From: an uncultured Mycoplasmatota bacterium
GTDB lineage: Bacteria > Bacillota_I > Bacilli_A > RF39 > UBA660
NCBI GenBank assembly: GCA_946491675.1
Contig: CAMLYN010000015.1
Coordinates: forward strand, 1-15,504
Direction of reading: 5' to 3'
Length of the DNA stretch: 15,504 nt
Within the stretch, counting starts at the first letter, position 1, and every line of letters starts with the position of its first letter. Below the pieces are notes generated by a model, which had not been told where the DNA came from, did not search any database, and was given only the letters and a program-made list of their open reading frames with translations. A program made the translations under genes and the position numbers. Positions 6,882 to 15,228 of the stretch are shown one piece after another.

Positions 6882-7859
6882 ATGAATCAGATTAAAATGG
6901 GAAAATTTATAAAAGAATTACGTCAAGAGAAAGGTCTTACGCAAAAAGAAATTGGTGATCAATTAAACATAACAGATAATTCTGTATCCAAATGGGAAAG
7001 GGGAATAAACACTCCAGATATTTATTATCTTGCTCCTTTATCCAAGATATTGGGAGTTAGTATTAACGAATTACTAAATGGTGAAAGACATTATAAAAAG
7101 AAGAATAAAAAAAGTAATCGCAACATAATTTTAGAAGTTGAAAATTTAAATAAAAATTTTGGTAAAAATAAAATATTAAGCGATATTAATTTAACTATTT
7201 ATGAAGGTGATATTGTCGGATTAATTGGTCCTAATGGAGCAGGTAAGACAACACTTATTAAAACGATTTTAAATCTTTATTATCCTAGTAGTGGTAAGAT
7301 TAAAATATGTGGCTTTAATCTAAAAAATGATTTTGAATTAGTAATGTCTAAAATTGGTTCTTTAGTTGAAACACCTGATTTGTATCAACATTTATCAGGA
7401 TTACAAAATTTAAAAATGACGATGATGATGAATAATATAAAAGATTATGAATATATGGAAAAAATAATTAAATTATTGAAACTAAATAATCGAATAAATG
7501 ATAAAGTAAAAAAATATTCATTAGGGATGAAGCAACGCTTAGCTTTGGCTAATGCACTTATTAAAAAACCCCAATTTTTAATTTTAGATGAACCAACTAA
7601 TGGTTTAGATCCGTTAGGAATTAAAGAATTAAGAGATATAATTAAATTTGTTAACGAAAAATTTAATACGACAATTTTAATAAGTAGTCATATTCTATCG
7701 GAAATTGAAAATATTTGCGATGAAATTGTTATTATTGATAATGGTTATATTATTGAACAATTAGATATTAGTGATATTAAATATCAAAATATTTCTTTAG
7801 AAAAAGAATTTTTAAACAAAACTAGTGGTTCAAAAAGTCAAATTGGTGGTGAATTATGA
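6882..7859 (+). CDS. ABC transporter ATPase fused to an N-terminal XRE-type DNA-binding domain
   Basis: A 325-residue two-domain protein. Residues 5-66 form a Cro/C1-type helix-turn-helix (IKELRQEKGLTQKEIGDQLN, then SVSKWERG), followed by a basic linker (68-80). Residues 83-300 are a complete ABC ATPase: Walker A GPNGAGKTT (116-124), signature YSLGMKQR (212-219), Walker B FLILDEP (232-238) and switch His270. The ATPase resembles those of ABC-2 exporters for antimicrobial peptides or other hydrophobic substrates. ATG 6882 follows AAGGAGG. The stop overlaps the permease start by 4 bases (ATGA), so the two are translationally coupled. The fusion suggests that the transporter component binds DNA, perhaps its own promoter, where a palindrome is present (6819-6835). 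That regulation is inference. Confidence 0.9.
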   Translation: MNQIKMGKFIKELRQEKGLTQKEIGDQLNITDNSVSKWERGINTPDIYYLAPLSKILGVSINELLNGERHYKKKNKKSNRNIILEVENLNKNFGKNKILSDINLTIYEGDIVGLIGPNGAGKTTLIKTILNLYYPSSGKIKICGFNLKNDFELVMSKIGSLVETPDLYQHLSGLQNLKMTMMMNNIKDYEYMEKIIKLLKLNNRINDKVKKYSLGMKQRLALANALIKKPQFLILDEPTNGLDPLGIKELRDIIKFVNEKFNTTILISSHILSEIENICDEIVIIDNGYIIEQLDISDIKYQNISLEKEFLNKTSGSKSQIGGEL

Positions 7860-9460
7860 GAATAATAAATTTGATTAAATGTGAATTTATTAAAAACTAT
7901 AATTTAAAAAACTTATTAATTATCATAATTACTTTATTAATATCTGTTATTGCAATTAGTAGTTTATGGTTTTTATTTTATGAAGGTTTAGATGATTTTG
8001 AAAGTAGTTTTAATAACGGAATAATATATTCTCAAGAGAAATATCAAAGTTATGAAGCTTTAGATGATTCATTTGAAAAAGAATTTTATTTAAATTATTA
8101 TCAAAAAAGAATTGAAATGTTAGAAAAAAAGAAGACAATTGATAATTATTTTCAAGAATGTTTTCAGGATATAGTTTTAAGTAAAATTAATTATTTAGAA
8201 AATGAGATATTTGTTTTGAATCAAATGATTGATAACTTTACTAATTCATATTTTAAAGAAATAGATGAATATGATATTGGTATCGATGGTGATGTTTATG
8301 ATGAATATCAAAGTATTATAAGATCTAATTATTCTGATGATATCGATGAAATGAAGAAAGAAAAAGAAGAAAAAGAAAAAGTAAAAATTGAATATGAAAA
8401 AATTTTTGAAGAAAATAAATATTATAAATATATTGAATATTTATTAAAAACAGAAAATTTTTCTTCTGATCGACAAGAATTTTATGAAAGTATATTATCC
8501 CAAAAAATATCCGATGAAACTGATTTTAGAATAATTAGTTTTGAACAATTGCAACAATTAGAATCATATGTTATTTATAATCAAACTGTAACAAATGAAG
8601 AATTTAATCAGGATCGTTTTTTAAATCAACAATATAAAAATTATGATAATTATGTTAAATTTAATGAAAAATATTTAAATATTATTAATGAAAAAATAGC
8701 TATAATCGATTATAGTATAAAGAATAATATCAAACATGATATTAGTTTTACTGGTTTAGACTTTTTTGAAATAGAAGAAAAAGAATTAAATTCTAAAATA
8801 ATTGTTAATCAAATTGGTTATTTATCGGTAATTGTTATTATTTTGGTAGTTTTAACAAGTGGTAACATAATTACTGGTGAACATTCTAAAAAAACTGAAA
8901 AATTATTATTTACTTATCCGATTAAAAGGTGGAAAATTCTTTTAAGTAAATTTATATATTTAATTATTCATAGTTATATAATTTGGTTTATAGCTTTAAT
9001 ATTATTAATTTTATTATCAGGAATAAATTATGGTTTTGCTGATTTGTTTACTCCTAAATTAATTTATAGTTCTAATGGTGTATTAGAAGTAAATTATATA
9101 TTTTATATTATTAAGGAAATATTTATTTGTAATATTCCGGTAATTAGTTTTTTAGCTATTCTTTTACTTATTTCTGTTATTTCATTAAATACTACTTTAA
9201 CAATTGGTATAAGCATCATTTTAGCGATTATTTCACCACTTTTATGGCTGTTAATTAAATTTAAAATGGAATTTTTAATTTACACACCATTTCCTTATTT
9301 TGACTATGGAATTGTTTTAAATAATTCTCAATTATTTTTAAGTGCTTTAAGATATGTTGATTTTGGTAATTATCTTGGCTTAATTATATCAATAATAACG
9401 ATTATAATTTGTTATATACTGTCTAATATATTATATATAAAAAAAGATATTAAAAATTAA
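7856..9460 (+). CDS. ABC-2-type transporter permease
   Basis: A 534-residue membrane protein, the partner of the preceding ATPase. TM1 is at about 19-42. A hydrophilic, Glu/Lys/Tyr-rich stretch of some 275 residues follows (about 43-318), with a charged run near 160-190 that probably forms a coiled coil. About five more hydrophobic segments cluster at 320-340, 360-390, 412-470 and 506-530. A large domain between TM1 and TM2 is usual for ABC-2 permeases and is predicted to be extracytoplasmic. Start ATG 7856 overlaps the ATPase stop. No substrate gene, such as a bacteriocin precursor, is nearby. Self-immunity or detoxification is a guess from the family. Confidence 0.85.
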   Translation: MRIINLIKCEFIKNYNLKNLLIIIITLLISVIAISSLWFLFYEGLDDFESSFNNGIIYSQEKYQSYEALDDSFEKEFYLNYYQKRIEMLEKKKTIDNYFQECFQDIVLSKINYLENEIFVLNQMIDNFTNSYFKEIDEYDIGIDGDVYDEYQSIIRSNYSDDIDEMKKEKEEKEKVKIEYEKIFEENKYYKYIEYLLKTENFSSDRQEFYESILSQKISDETDFRIISFEQLQQLESYVIYNQTVTNEEFNQDRFLNQQYKNYDNYVKFNEKYLNIINEKIAIIDYSIKNNIKHDISFTGLDFFEIEEKELNSKIIVNQIGYLSVIVIILVVLTSGNIITGEHSKKTEKLLFTYPIKRWKILLSKFIYLIIHSYIIWFIALILLILLSGINYGFADLFTPKLIYSSNGVLEVNYIFYIIKEIFICNIPVISFLAILLLISVISLNTTLTIGISIILAIISPLLWLLIKFKMEFLIYTPFPYFDYGIVLNNSQLFLSALRYVDFGNYLGLIISIITIIICYILSNILYIKKDIKN

Positions 9461-9472
9461 TATTAAGTATTT

Positions 9473-9498
9473 AAAAACTATTATCAAATAGTTTTTTT
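9473..9498 (+). terminator. Intrinsic terminator of the ABC operon
   Basis: AAAAACTATT (9473-9482) pairs with AATAGTTTTT (9487-9496) around ATCA, with a run of seven T's (9492-9498) continuing past the stem. It begins 12 bases after the permease stop and separates the ABC pair from the polyamine-like operon. Confidence 0.75.
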
Positions 9499-9529
9499 GA
9501 TTTTATAAATTATTCTTTCTATAATAACT

Positions 9530-9540
9530 TATGATATAAT
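9530..9540 (+). promoter_or_regulatory. Extended -10 promoter of the three-gene operon
   Basis: TATGATATAAT at 9530-9540 is a consensus extended -10, with no good -35 (TTCTTT at 9513-9518 at best). It lies 24 bases before the first start codon and after the ABC terminator. It is the only recognisable promoter for the genes at 9565-12899. Confidence 0.7.
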
Positions 9541-9564
9541 GATACTATAGAAAAGAGGTAGCAA

Positions 9565-10785
9565 ATGAAGTTAGTATCTATACCTAATGATAAATTTGAA
9601 GACTATAGAATTGATGCAATTTTTGATTGTTATAAATGGGATCCACAGTTTTTAGATAGTAATACATTAGCTAGATATGTTTTAGTAATAACAGAAGATG
9701 AATGTAATGAATTAGCAAAATTGACAGAGAATTTAGACTTAGAAACTCAAAAGGCAGAAAAGTTTTTAAATAGTAATCTAAAGCTGGCTAAACCACTTGC
9801 ATTACCAAAAGAAATATATAACGAATTAAAAAGAATGTCTAATTATGATGAAAATAAACATATCCGATTAATGCGCTATGATTTTCATCCAACAACTGAT
9901 AATAAATGGGCAGTAAGTGAAGTTAATAGTGATGTACCAGGAGGATTTGCTGAGGCTTCATTATTACCAGAATTAGCTATAAAAACTTTAAATAATAAAA
10001 ATTATTATAGTATTAATTTTGGTGATGTTTTGGCTTCATCAATATCTAAAAAAGTAAAAGCAAAAGGGACTATTATGTTTGTTCACTGTACTTCTTATAG
10101 TGATGATAGACAAGTAATGCAATATATTGGTGATAAAATGGAAACTTTAGGTTTTAAATCTTTATATGGTGCAGCAGATCATTTGATTTTTAAAAATAAA
10201 GAAGCAATAAGTATTTTAGATGGTTATGAAGGCAAGATTGACTGTATATTTAGATTTACTCCTTTGGAATGGTTAAAAGAAATAAAACCTAAAACATGGA
10301 GCGGTTATTTTGATACTATTACACCTTCTTGTAATCATCCAATTGCTATATTTGCTCAAACTAAAAGATTTCCTTTAGTTTGGGATATTTTAGAACAAAA
10401 TGGGATTAAATTAGATACATGGAAAAGTTTGTTGCCAGATACTATTGAAGTGAAGAATGCCAAAAATAAAAAAGATTATATTTATAAACCTGCGTGTGGA
10501 AGAGTAGGTGAGAAAATAGCAATTAAAGAAGCTTGTTCAAGTGATGAATATAAAGAAATATTAAATGATGTAAAAAAGAATCCTAAAAATTATTTGGCAC
10601 AAAAAAAGTTTATTAGTCGACCTTTAAAAGGAATTAATAATGAAGAATTTCATGTTTGTTTAGGTTCTTATACCGTTGACGGTAAACATGCTGGCTTTTA
10701 TGCTAGAATAAGTGAAAAAAATAGGATTGATTCTGATGCTAAAGATATACCAGTTGTAATTGAAAGAGGTAAACAAAATGACTAA
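9565..10785 (+). CDS. Glutathionylspermidine-synthetase-like ATP-grasp ligase
   Basis: A 406-residue protein of the glutathionylspermidine synthase family, C-N ligases that join a carboxylate to an amine (in the type enzyme, glutathione to spermidine) using ATP. The metal- and ATP-site pattern is visible: RYDF (Arg104, Asp106), SEVNSDVPGG (Glu119, Asn121, Asp123), YKPACGRVGEKIAI (Lys308 and the glycine-rich loop 312-315) and a late CLGSYTVDGKHAGF (365-378). There is no CHAP-type amidase domain, so this is a synthetase only, like YgiC/YjfC. ATG 9565 follows AGAGGT at good spacing. Its end overlaps the next gene by 8 bases. With a homospermidine-synthase-like enzyme two genes on, a polyamine or related amine is the likely nucleophile; the acid partner is unknown. 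The cytoplasm is its likely location. Confidence 0.85.
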   Translation: MKLVSIPNDKFEDYRIDAIFDCYKWDPQFLDSNTLARYVLVITEDECNELAKLTENLDLETQKAEKFLNSNLKLAKPLALPKEIYNELKRMSNYDENKHIRLMRYDFHPTTDNKWAVSEVNSDVPGGFAEASLLPELAIKTLNNKNYYSINFGDVLASSISKKVKAKGTIMFVHCTSYSDDRQVMQYIGDKMETLGFKSLYGAADHLIFKNKEAISILDGYEGKIDCIFRFTPLEWLKEIKPKTWSGYFDTITPSCNHPIAIFAQTKRFPLVWDILEQNGIKLDTWKSLLPDTIEVKNAKNKKDYIYKPACGRVGEKIAIKEACSSDEYKEILNDVKKNPKNYLAQKKFISRPLKGINNEEFHVCLGSYTVDGKHAGFYARISEKNRIDSDAKDIPVVIERGKQND

Positions 10786-11422
10786 AAAAGATATATATAA
10801 AATATGGGCTCCTAATGAATGTAATTGGGTAGATTGGGTAAGACCAGTTCCTTTTATTGGCATTGATCAACATCATAATTATCAAGAATTTATTGATTAT
10901 ACAATTCCTAAAATAAATTATATCAAAGGAAAAATGAATGATACAATGATAATAATTGATATTAAAGGTGTTGATAGTATTAAAGAAGGAATAGCTTTAG
11001 CTAAATTAGGTTATCGTCCAATTCCGATATTCAATGGAACTAATCCTTTAATAAATACAAAAAGTACAACTAATAATCTTATAATTGAACCGTTACTTGT
11101 TTGGGGAGCATTAGAGTTAAAAAATATTAAAATAGATAATGATGCTCCTCCAGTTTTTCTTTTAGATAGTAATCGTTTGAACCGTTATAAATTGAATAGA
11201 GGAATTTTTGATAATAGTTGGGATATATATCCTCAAGATATTCCTTCAAAAGAATACTTGTTAAAAAAAGGAATAAAAAAAATAATTATAAGAGGAGAAA
11301 AAATTAATAATGATTTATGTAAAGTATTATACAAATATCAAAATGATATTAAAATATTATTTACTAATGGATTTGATAATTTAATAGAAATAAAAATACC
11401 TAAGGTAAAAAAAATTAATTAA
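10778..11422 (+). CDS. Unrecognised protein linking two polyamine-family enzymes
   Basis: I do not recognise this 214-residue protein. It has no signal peptide or membrane segment. The N-terminus is tryptophan-rich (IWAPNECNWVDWVRPVPFIGIDQHH, about 9-33, with two histidines). Alternating hydrophobic stretches (MIIIDIKG, 57-64; IKKIIIRGE) suggest an alpha/beta fold. A middle segment (PPVFLLDSNRLNRY) looks conserved in character. ATG 10778 follows AAAGAGGT (10763-10770) and overlaps the ligase stop; an upstream TTG at 10760 lies on the ribosome site side and is rejected. The homospermidine-synthase-like gene starts 13 bases after its stop. Tight packing between two enzymes implies a role in the same pathway, as a third enzyme or an accessory subunit. 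Confidence 0.75.
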   Translation: MTKKDIYKIWAPNECNWVDWVRPVPFIGIDQHHNYQEFIDYTIPKINYIKGKMNDTMIIIDIKGVDSIKEGIALAKLGYRPIPIFNGTNPLINTKSTTNNLIIEPLLVWGALELKNIKIDNDAPPVFLLDSNRLNRYKLNRGIFDNSWDIYPQDIPSKEYLLKKGIKKIIIRGEKINNDLCKVLYKYQNDIKILFTNGFDNLIEIKIPKVKKIN

Positions 11423-11435
11423 GGAAGTGCCTACA

Positions 11436-12899
11436 ATGATAAAATTTTCGGGAAAAATAGTGCAATTTGGTTTTGGAGCGGTTGGGAAAAGTTTTTATGA
11501 AAAAGTTAAAAAAGAAATTCAATTTAATGAAAACAACTATATCGTAATTACTAAAGATAAATTTGAGTTTGAAGCTTATATAAATTTAGGAGGGATATCT
11601 ACTAATTTTTATATTTATGATGTGAATAAAGATAATTTTCAAGAAATATTTAAACAGTATTTAAATTCAGGAGATTTATTAATCGATTTTGCTGATACAG
11701 TTGGAACAAAAGATATTTGTAAATGGTGTGCAGAAAATAATATTATGTATCTTAATACTGGTGAAGCTGATTGGCCAGAAAATTGGTATAGTATTTTTGA
11801 GGAAAACATTTTAAAAAAAGAAATGCAAAAGAAATATCGAAATAATAAATATCCTATTGTTTTACAACATGGTAATAATCCTGGATTAGTATCGCATTTT
11901 GTTAAATCAGCACTCGAATATATTATTACTACTCAGTTTAAAAAAGATAAACATTTAAAACAATTATTAAAAGAAAATAAGTTTAATGAAATAGCTAAAA
12001 TATTAGAACTTAGGATGATTCATGTAAATGATATTGATTTACAAAAAATAAAGGAAAAATATAAATTTGATAAATTAACTAATACCTGGTGTGTTGATTC
12101 GTTCTTTTTTGAACTATTAAGTGAAGCTACGCAAAATATCGGTACTCATGAATTAATTGATTATCAAGATAAATGTCGGTTGTTAGATTTAAAGAAAGGT
12201 TTTTTAGAGTATAAAAAAATCGCTTTAGATATGAAATGTCGTACGCTTTATCCTAATGGTTATTTTGAAGGATATTTAGTTCCTCATGAAGAGACTATTA
12301 CTATTGCTAATAATTTAGAAGTAATTGAAAATGGTAAAGTTACTTATCGTCCATCGGTAATGTTTATTTATTTGCCTTGTGATTTAGCTAACGAATATTT
12401 AGAAAAATCTAAAGTAAATGATTATCCTAATTCTAATCCTAATAAACCACAAGATTGTGAAAATGAAAATGGTCAAAGTATCGTAAGAGGGCATATTTGT
12501 CCAAATGAAGTAGAGATTGTATACCAAGAAAAAATCGAGAAAGGTACTGAATATGTCGGTGTACTTCTTATCGGTAATAAATTTAATCCTGTTTGGGTTG
12601 GTAATAGAGTAGAACTATCTTACTTATATAAAAATAAAAAAGATTCATATTGGCAAACACCAACGATTACGCCAGTAGCGATGTCAGCTTTAGCGGCAGT
12701 TTGTTGGATGCTGAAAAATAAAGATAAAGGTGGAATATATTTTCCTGATGATATAATTGATTATAAATATATTTTAAAAATAGCTGAAAAGTATATATCA
12801 AAGACAATATATAAAACATTTGATAAAAATTTAGTTCAAGATAAGTTAAAGATTAATTTTACTAATATTCAATCAAAAGATTTTTTTGTTAAAAATTAA
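11436..12899 (+). CDS. Homospermidine-synthase-like NAD-dependent dehydrogenase
   Basis: A 487-residue protein matching bacterial homospermidine synthases of the saccharopine-dehydrogenase superfamily, which couple two diamines (putrescine) using NAD. Recognisable blocks in family order are: Rossmann IVQFGFGAVG (Gly12, Gly14, Gly17); GNNPGLVSHFVKSAL (146-160); IHVNDIDLQ (195-203); NTWCVDSFFFE (Trp218, Glu226) then GTHE; GYLVPHEETITIA (279-291); YVGVLLIGN (373-381); and a C-terminal ALAAVCWMLKN (419-428). The tryptophan and following glutamate correspond to residues reported as important in the Blastochloris viridis enzyme. A glutamate I recall in the IHxxE block is Asp199 here. ATG 11436 is preceded by AAGGAAGTG (11421-11429); an upstream GTG at 11427 lies inside that site. 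Diamine source genes are absent locally, and the real substrate may differ. Confidence 0.82.
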   Translation: MIKFSGKIVQFGFGAVGKSFYEKVKKEIQFNENNYIVITKDKFEFEAYINLGGISTNFYIYDVNKDNFQEIFKQYLNSGDLLIDFADTVGTKDICKWCAENNIMYLNTGEADWPENWYSIFEENILKKEMQKKYRNNKYPIVLQHGNNPGLVSHFVKSALEYIITTQFKKDKHLKQLLKENKFNEIAKILELRMIHVNDIDLQKIKEKYKFDKLTNTWCVDSFFFELLSEATQNIGTHELIDYQDKCRLLDLKKGFLEYKKIALDMKCRTLYPNGYFEGYLVPHEETITIANNLEVIENGKVTYRPSVMFIYLPCDLANEYLEKSKVNDYPNSNPNKPQDCENENGQSIVRGHICPNEVEIVYQEKIEKGTEYVGVLLIGNKFNPVWVGNRVELSYLYKNKKDSYWQTPTITPVAMSALAAVCWMLKNKDKGGIYFPDDIIDYKYILKIAEKYISKTIYKTFDKNLVQDKLKINFTNIQSKDFFVKN

Positions 12900-12935
12900 A
12901 AAGAATAATCCTTTTTTTTAGAATTATTCTTTTTT
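12898..12935. terminator. Bidirectional terminator between convergent genes
   Basis: AAAAAGAATAAT (12898-12909) pairs perfectly with ATTATTCTTTTT (12923-12934) around a 13-nt T-rich loop. T-runs follow on the plus strand, and TTTAATTTTT follows on the minus strand. It starts inside the TAA of the homospermidine-synthase-like gene and lies just beyond the stop of the leftward DUF2207 gene, so it can end both transcripts. Confidence 0.8.
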
Positions 12936-12940
12936 GTGTT

Positions 12941-15130
12941 TTAGTGACCTCCGCCACCTCCACCGCCACCACGGCCTCCACCACCATAGTATGTTCCACC
13001 GCTGTATCTATGACTTCTTGAAATTGATGAAGCACTGCGTGTTGCAGATCTAAAAAGATGATTGTTTCTTCTAAAACTACTTGAACGATAATAACCATTA
13101 CTTAAGATAGGACTATTTGAAACATCTGGGCATCTGATTTCTAATGCTTTTACAACTTTATTTGAAATACCGAAAGCAGTTGCATAGACTAAATATTTTT
13201 CCCATAAAGGTAGTTCAATAACAGTACGCTCTTTCATTAATGTTTCACTATTTAAGAAATCATATAATGCTTTCCATTTAGCATATTCGTCTTCGCCAAA
13301 TTGTGTTAACAACACATATTTATTAGCAAATCTTTTTAAATAAAGTCCGCATATAATTAAAACTGTACCTAATATAAATAATGAGCCAAAGGCTAAATCA
13401 AAACGAGTATTTGCGATAATTAGATTACCAATAATCATTATTAATGAACCAAATATAATATAACTATTAGATAAAGATTTTGTACTGTTTTTCAACTCAT
13501 TATAATTTGATTTTTGGAAATATCCTTGGGATATACCGATATTAACGACTGATTTTTCGATAGATGTAACGAATGTATCTGTGTTATCGTAGTCTTTAGA
13601 AACCTTTTGTTGAAAATCTTCCATTTTAATGTTATTACCTAAAGAATGTCTAATAATTAAATTAAAGTAAGCTTCTTCATTAGATGATAATTTTTCTAAA
13701 ACTTTACCATTTATGTTACGAAGTTCGACTGGTTGGTTAATAATTGGTTGATTAGTTTGTTGATTATTTAAAATATTATTTTCTAATTTTGTCTCAACAA
13801 TATTACTTGAATCATTTTGAGAAATTGATGTAGCTTGATATATTGAATTAGGATTATATAATATATTAATTGTAATGTTGTTAAAAGTCCAATCTTTATT
13901 ATTATCTATTTTTTGTAATTCAATATAACCTTTTCTTATCAAATTTAACATTAAAGCTGAATAGGTGTTTCCAACATCAACTTTATGATTACTTTTTAAG
14001 AATGCTAATGTAGCTGCAAAGTGGGGATCTAAATCACTTGGGATATCTCTAAAGTATTGCATTGCTTGAGTTGGTTTATATAAAATATGTTTTTTGTGGA
14101 TCTTTTTATCTCTTGATACAACGGAAATTAAAATAAATATTGAAATACCGATAGAAACGGATAAGAAGATGATTTTATAGGTTTTATATTTAGCTGGTAA
14201 TTGGTCATATTCTTCAATTGCATTTAATGCTTCTTCTAAATAAACGTCATTTGAATAAATATTAGCTGGGGCATAATTGGTGAATATATTTTTATCTTCA
14301 TTAAAAGCTAGTAGAGAAAATTCTATATATTGATTATAATTTTTAAATTTTAAATCATCTTTATCTAAATTAATAGAAAAAGTGTGATAGCCAGGGTTTA
14401 ATGTGTCTGATTCAGTAAATTCAAAAGTATTTGAATTAGTTCCATAGGTGTGGGCTAAATAATTACCTTCTTTTGGCATATCTTTTTCTGGAATTAATAT
14501 TTGCCCATTAAAAGATTCTAAATATTTGATAGTATCTTCTGAATACATAGTTAAGTATAATTCGGAAACATCATCATAACGTAAGGCAGCATTATTCATT
14601 TCATATTGAATTTCAAATGTTACCTCTTCGCGGTATAGTCCGTCAACATAGAAAAACACACATTCATATCTTCTTCTATCTTCATCATAAGGTCCGGTAC
14701 TATGATACCATTTTTCTGGACCATATCTAGAACTAGTATAATCACTATCATTCCAATATAATTTAGGACTTTCTTCATAATAAGTTTCTGTTCCATCATC
14801 ATTAATTTGTTTAACATAGTTAACTTGATAATCAATTTTTAATCCATCGACATAATCTTCAGGAAGGTCACGCCATAATTCCCAAAATAAATTATCTTGG
14901 CTAGCTGCATGAATATCAAAAGTTATTTGTTCAGTGATAACAACTTTACCACCTTCATTAGGTTCATCGACTAATACAGCTTTGTAGTCAATGTCAGTAA
15001 TTCTTGCATAGTCATTAGGTCCAGTACTTTCTTCGAGATTTGAAATTATTGAAGAAACGAAAGGCTCAAAAAAGGTTAAAATAAGTATACATATCCAAAT
15101 TCCTATAACAATTTTTCCTGATGTTTTCAT
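12941..15130 (-). CDS. DUF2207 membrane protein with polyglycine tail
   Basis: A 729-residue membrane protein of the DUF2207 family, widespread in Gram-positive bacteria and of no settled function. It has an N-terminal hydrophobic segment (about 4-24) and a long extracytoplasmic region (about 30-310) holding the DUF2207 domain (YKAVLVDEPNEGGKV, then LFWELWRDLP). TM2 is at about 318-341, followed by a cytoplasmic region (AATLAFLKSNHKVDVGNTYSALMLNLIRKGYIEL). Two further TMs lie near 555-598, then a Ser/Arg-rich stretch and a C-terminal run of glycines ending in histidine, typical of the family. ATG 15130 is chosen over an in-frame TTG at 15136 because GAGTGA is 7 bases from the ATG but too close to the TTG. 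An extended -10 lies upstream. It is convergent with the polyamine-like operon and probably unrelated to it. Confidence 0.87.
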   Translation of the reverse strand: MKTSGKIVIGIWICILILTFFEPFVSSIISNLEESTGPNDYARITDIDYKAVLVDEPNEGGKVVITEQITFDIHAASQDNLFWELWRDLPEDYVDGLKIDYQVNYVKQINDDGTETYYEESPKLYWNDSDYTSSRYGPEKWYHSTGPYDEDRRRYECVFFYVDGLYREEVTFEIQYEMNNAALRYDDVSELYLTMYSEDTIKYLESFNGQILIPEKDMPKEGNYLAHTYGTNSNTFEFTESDTLNPGYHTFSINLDKDDLKFKNYNQYIEFSLLAFNEDKNIFTNYAPANIYSNDVYLEEALNAIEEYDQLPAKYKTYKIIFLSVSIGISIFILISVVSRDKKIHKKHILYKPTQAMQYFRDIPSDLDPHFAATLAFLKSNHKVDVGNTYSALMLNLIRKGYIELQKIDNNKDWTFNNITINILYNPNSIYQATSISQNDSSNIVETKLENNILNNQQTNQPIINQPVELRNINGKVLEKLSSNEEAYFNLIIRHSLGNNIKMEDFQQKVSKDYDNTDTFVTSIEKSVVNIGISQGYFQKSNYNELKNSTKSLSNSYIIFGSLIMIIGNLIIANTRFDLAFGSLFILGTVLIICGLYLKRFANKYVLLTQFGEDEYAKWKALYDFLNSETLMKERTVIELPLWEKYLVYATAFGISNKVVKALEIRCPDVSNSPILSNGYYRSSSFRRNNHLFRSATRSASSISRSHRYSGGTYYGGGGRGGGGGGGGH

Positions 15131-15157
15131 ACTCAAATCACTCTACTTTCTTAAATT

Positions 15158-15168
15158 ATTATAACATA
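15158..15168 (-). promoter_or_regulatory. Extended -10 promoter of the DUF2207 gene
   Basis: On the minus strand the sequence reads TATGTTATAAT (15158-15168 on plus coordinates), an extended -10 with no clear -35. The start codon at 15130 is 28 bases downstream of the hexamer. Confidence 0.65.
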
Positions 15169-15228
15169 GATTAATATAAATAAATAGAATTAAATAGTAA
15201 AAAAATTATTTTTATTATTAATAATATT

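Noticed and set aside
10660..10863. Open frame on the minus strand across the ligase/unknown-gene junction
   Set aside because: It is antisense to two well-supported genes and lacks family-like features.
12889..13098. Open frame on the minus strand rich in Val/Glu/Ala at the 3' end of the DUF2207 gene
   Set aside because: It is an out-of-frame reading of the glycine-codon repeat and crosses the terminator.
14620..14835. Methionine/lysine/leucine-rich open frame within the DUF2207 gene
   Set aside because: It is a shifted-frame shadow on the same strand as a confidently identified gene.
15213..15226. 14-bp palindrome TATTATTAATAATA
   Set aside because: It is made only of A and T in a low-complexity stretch, so symmetry is easily accidental.
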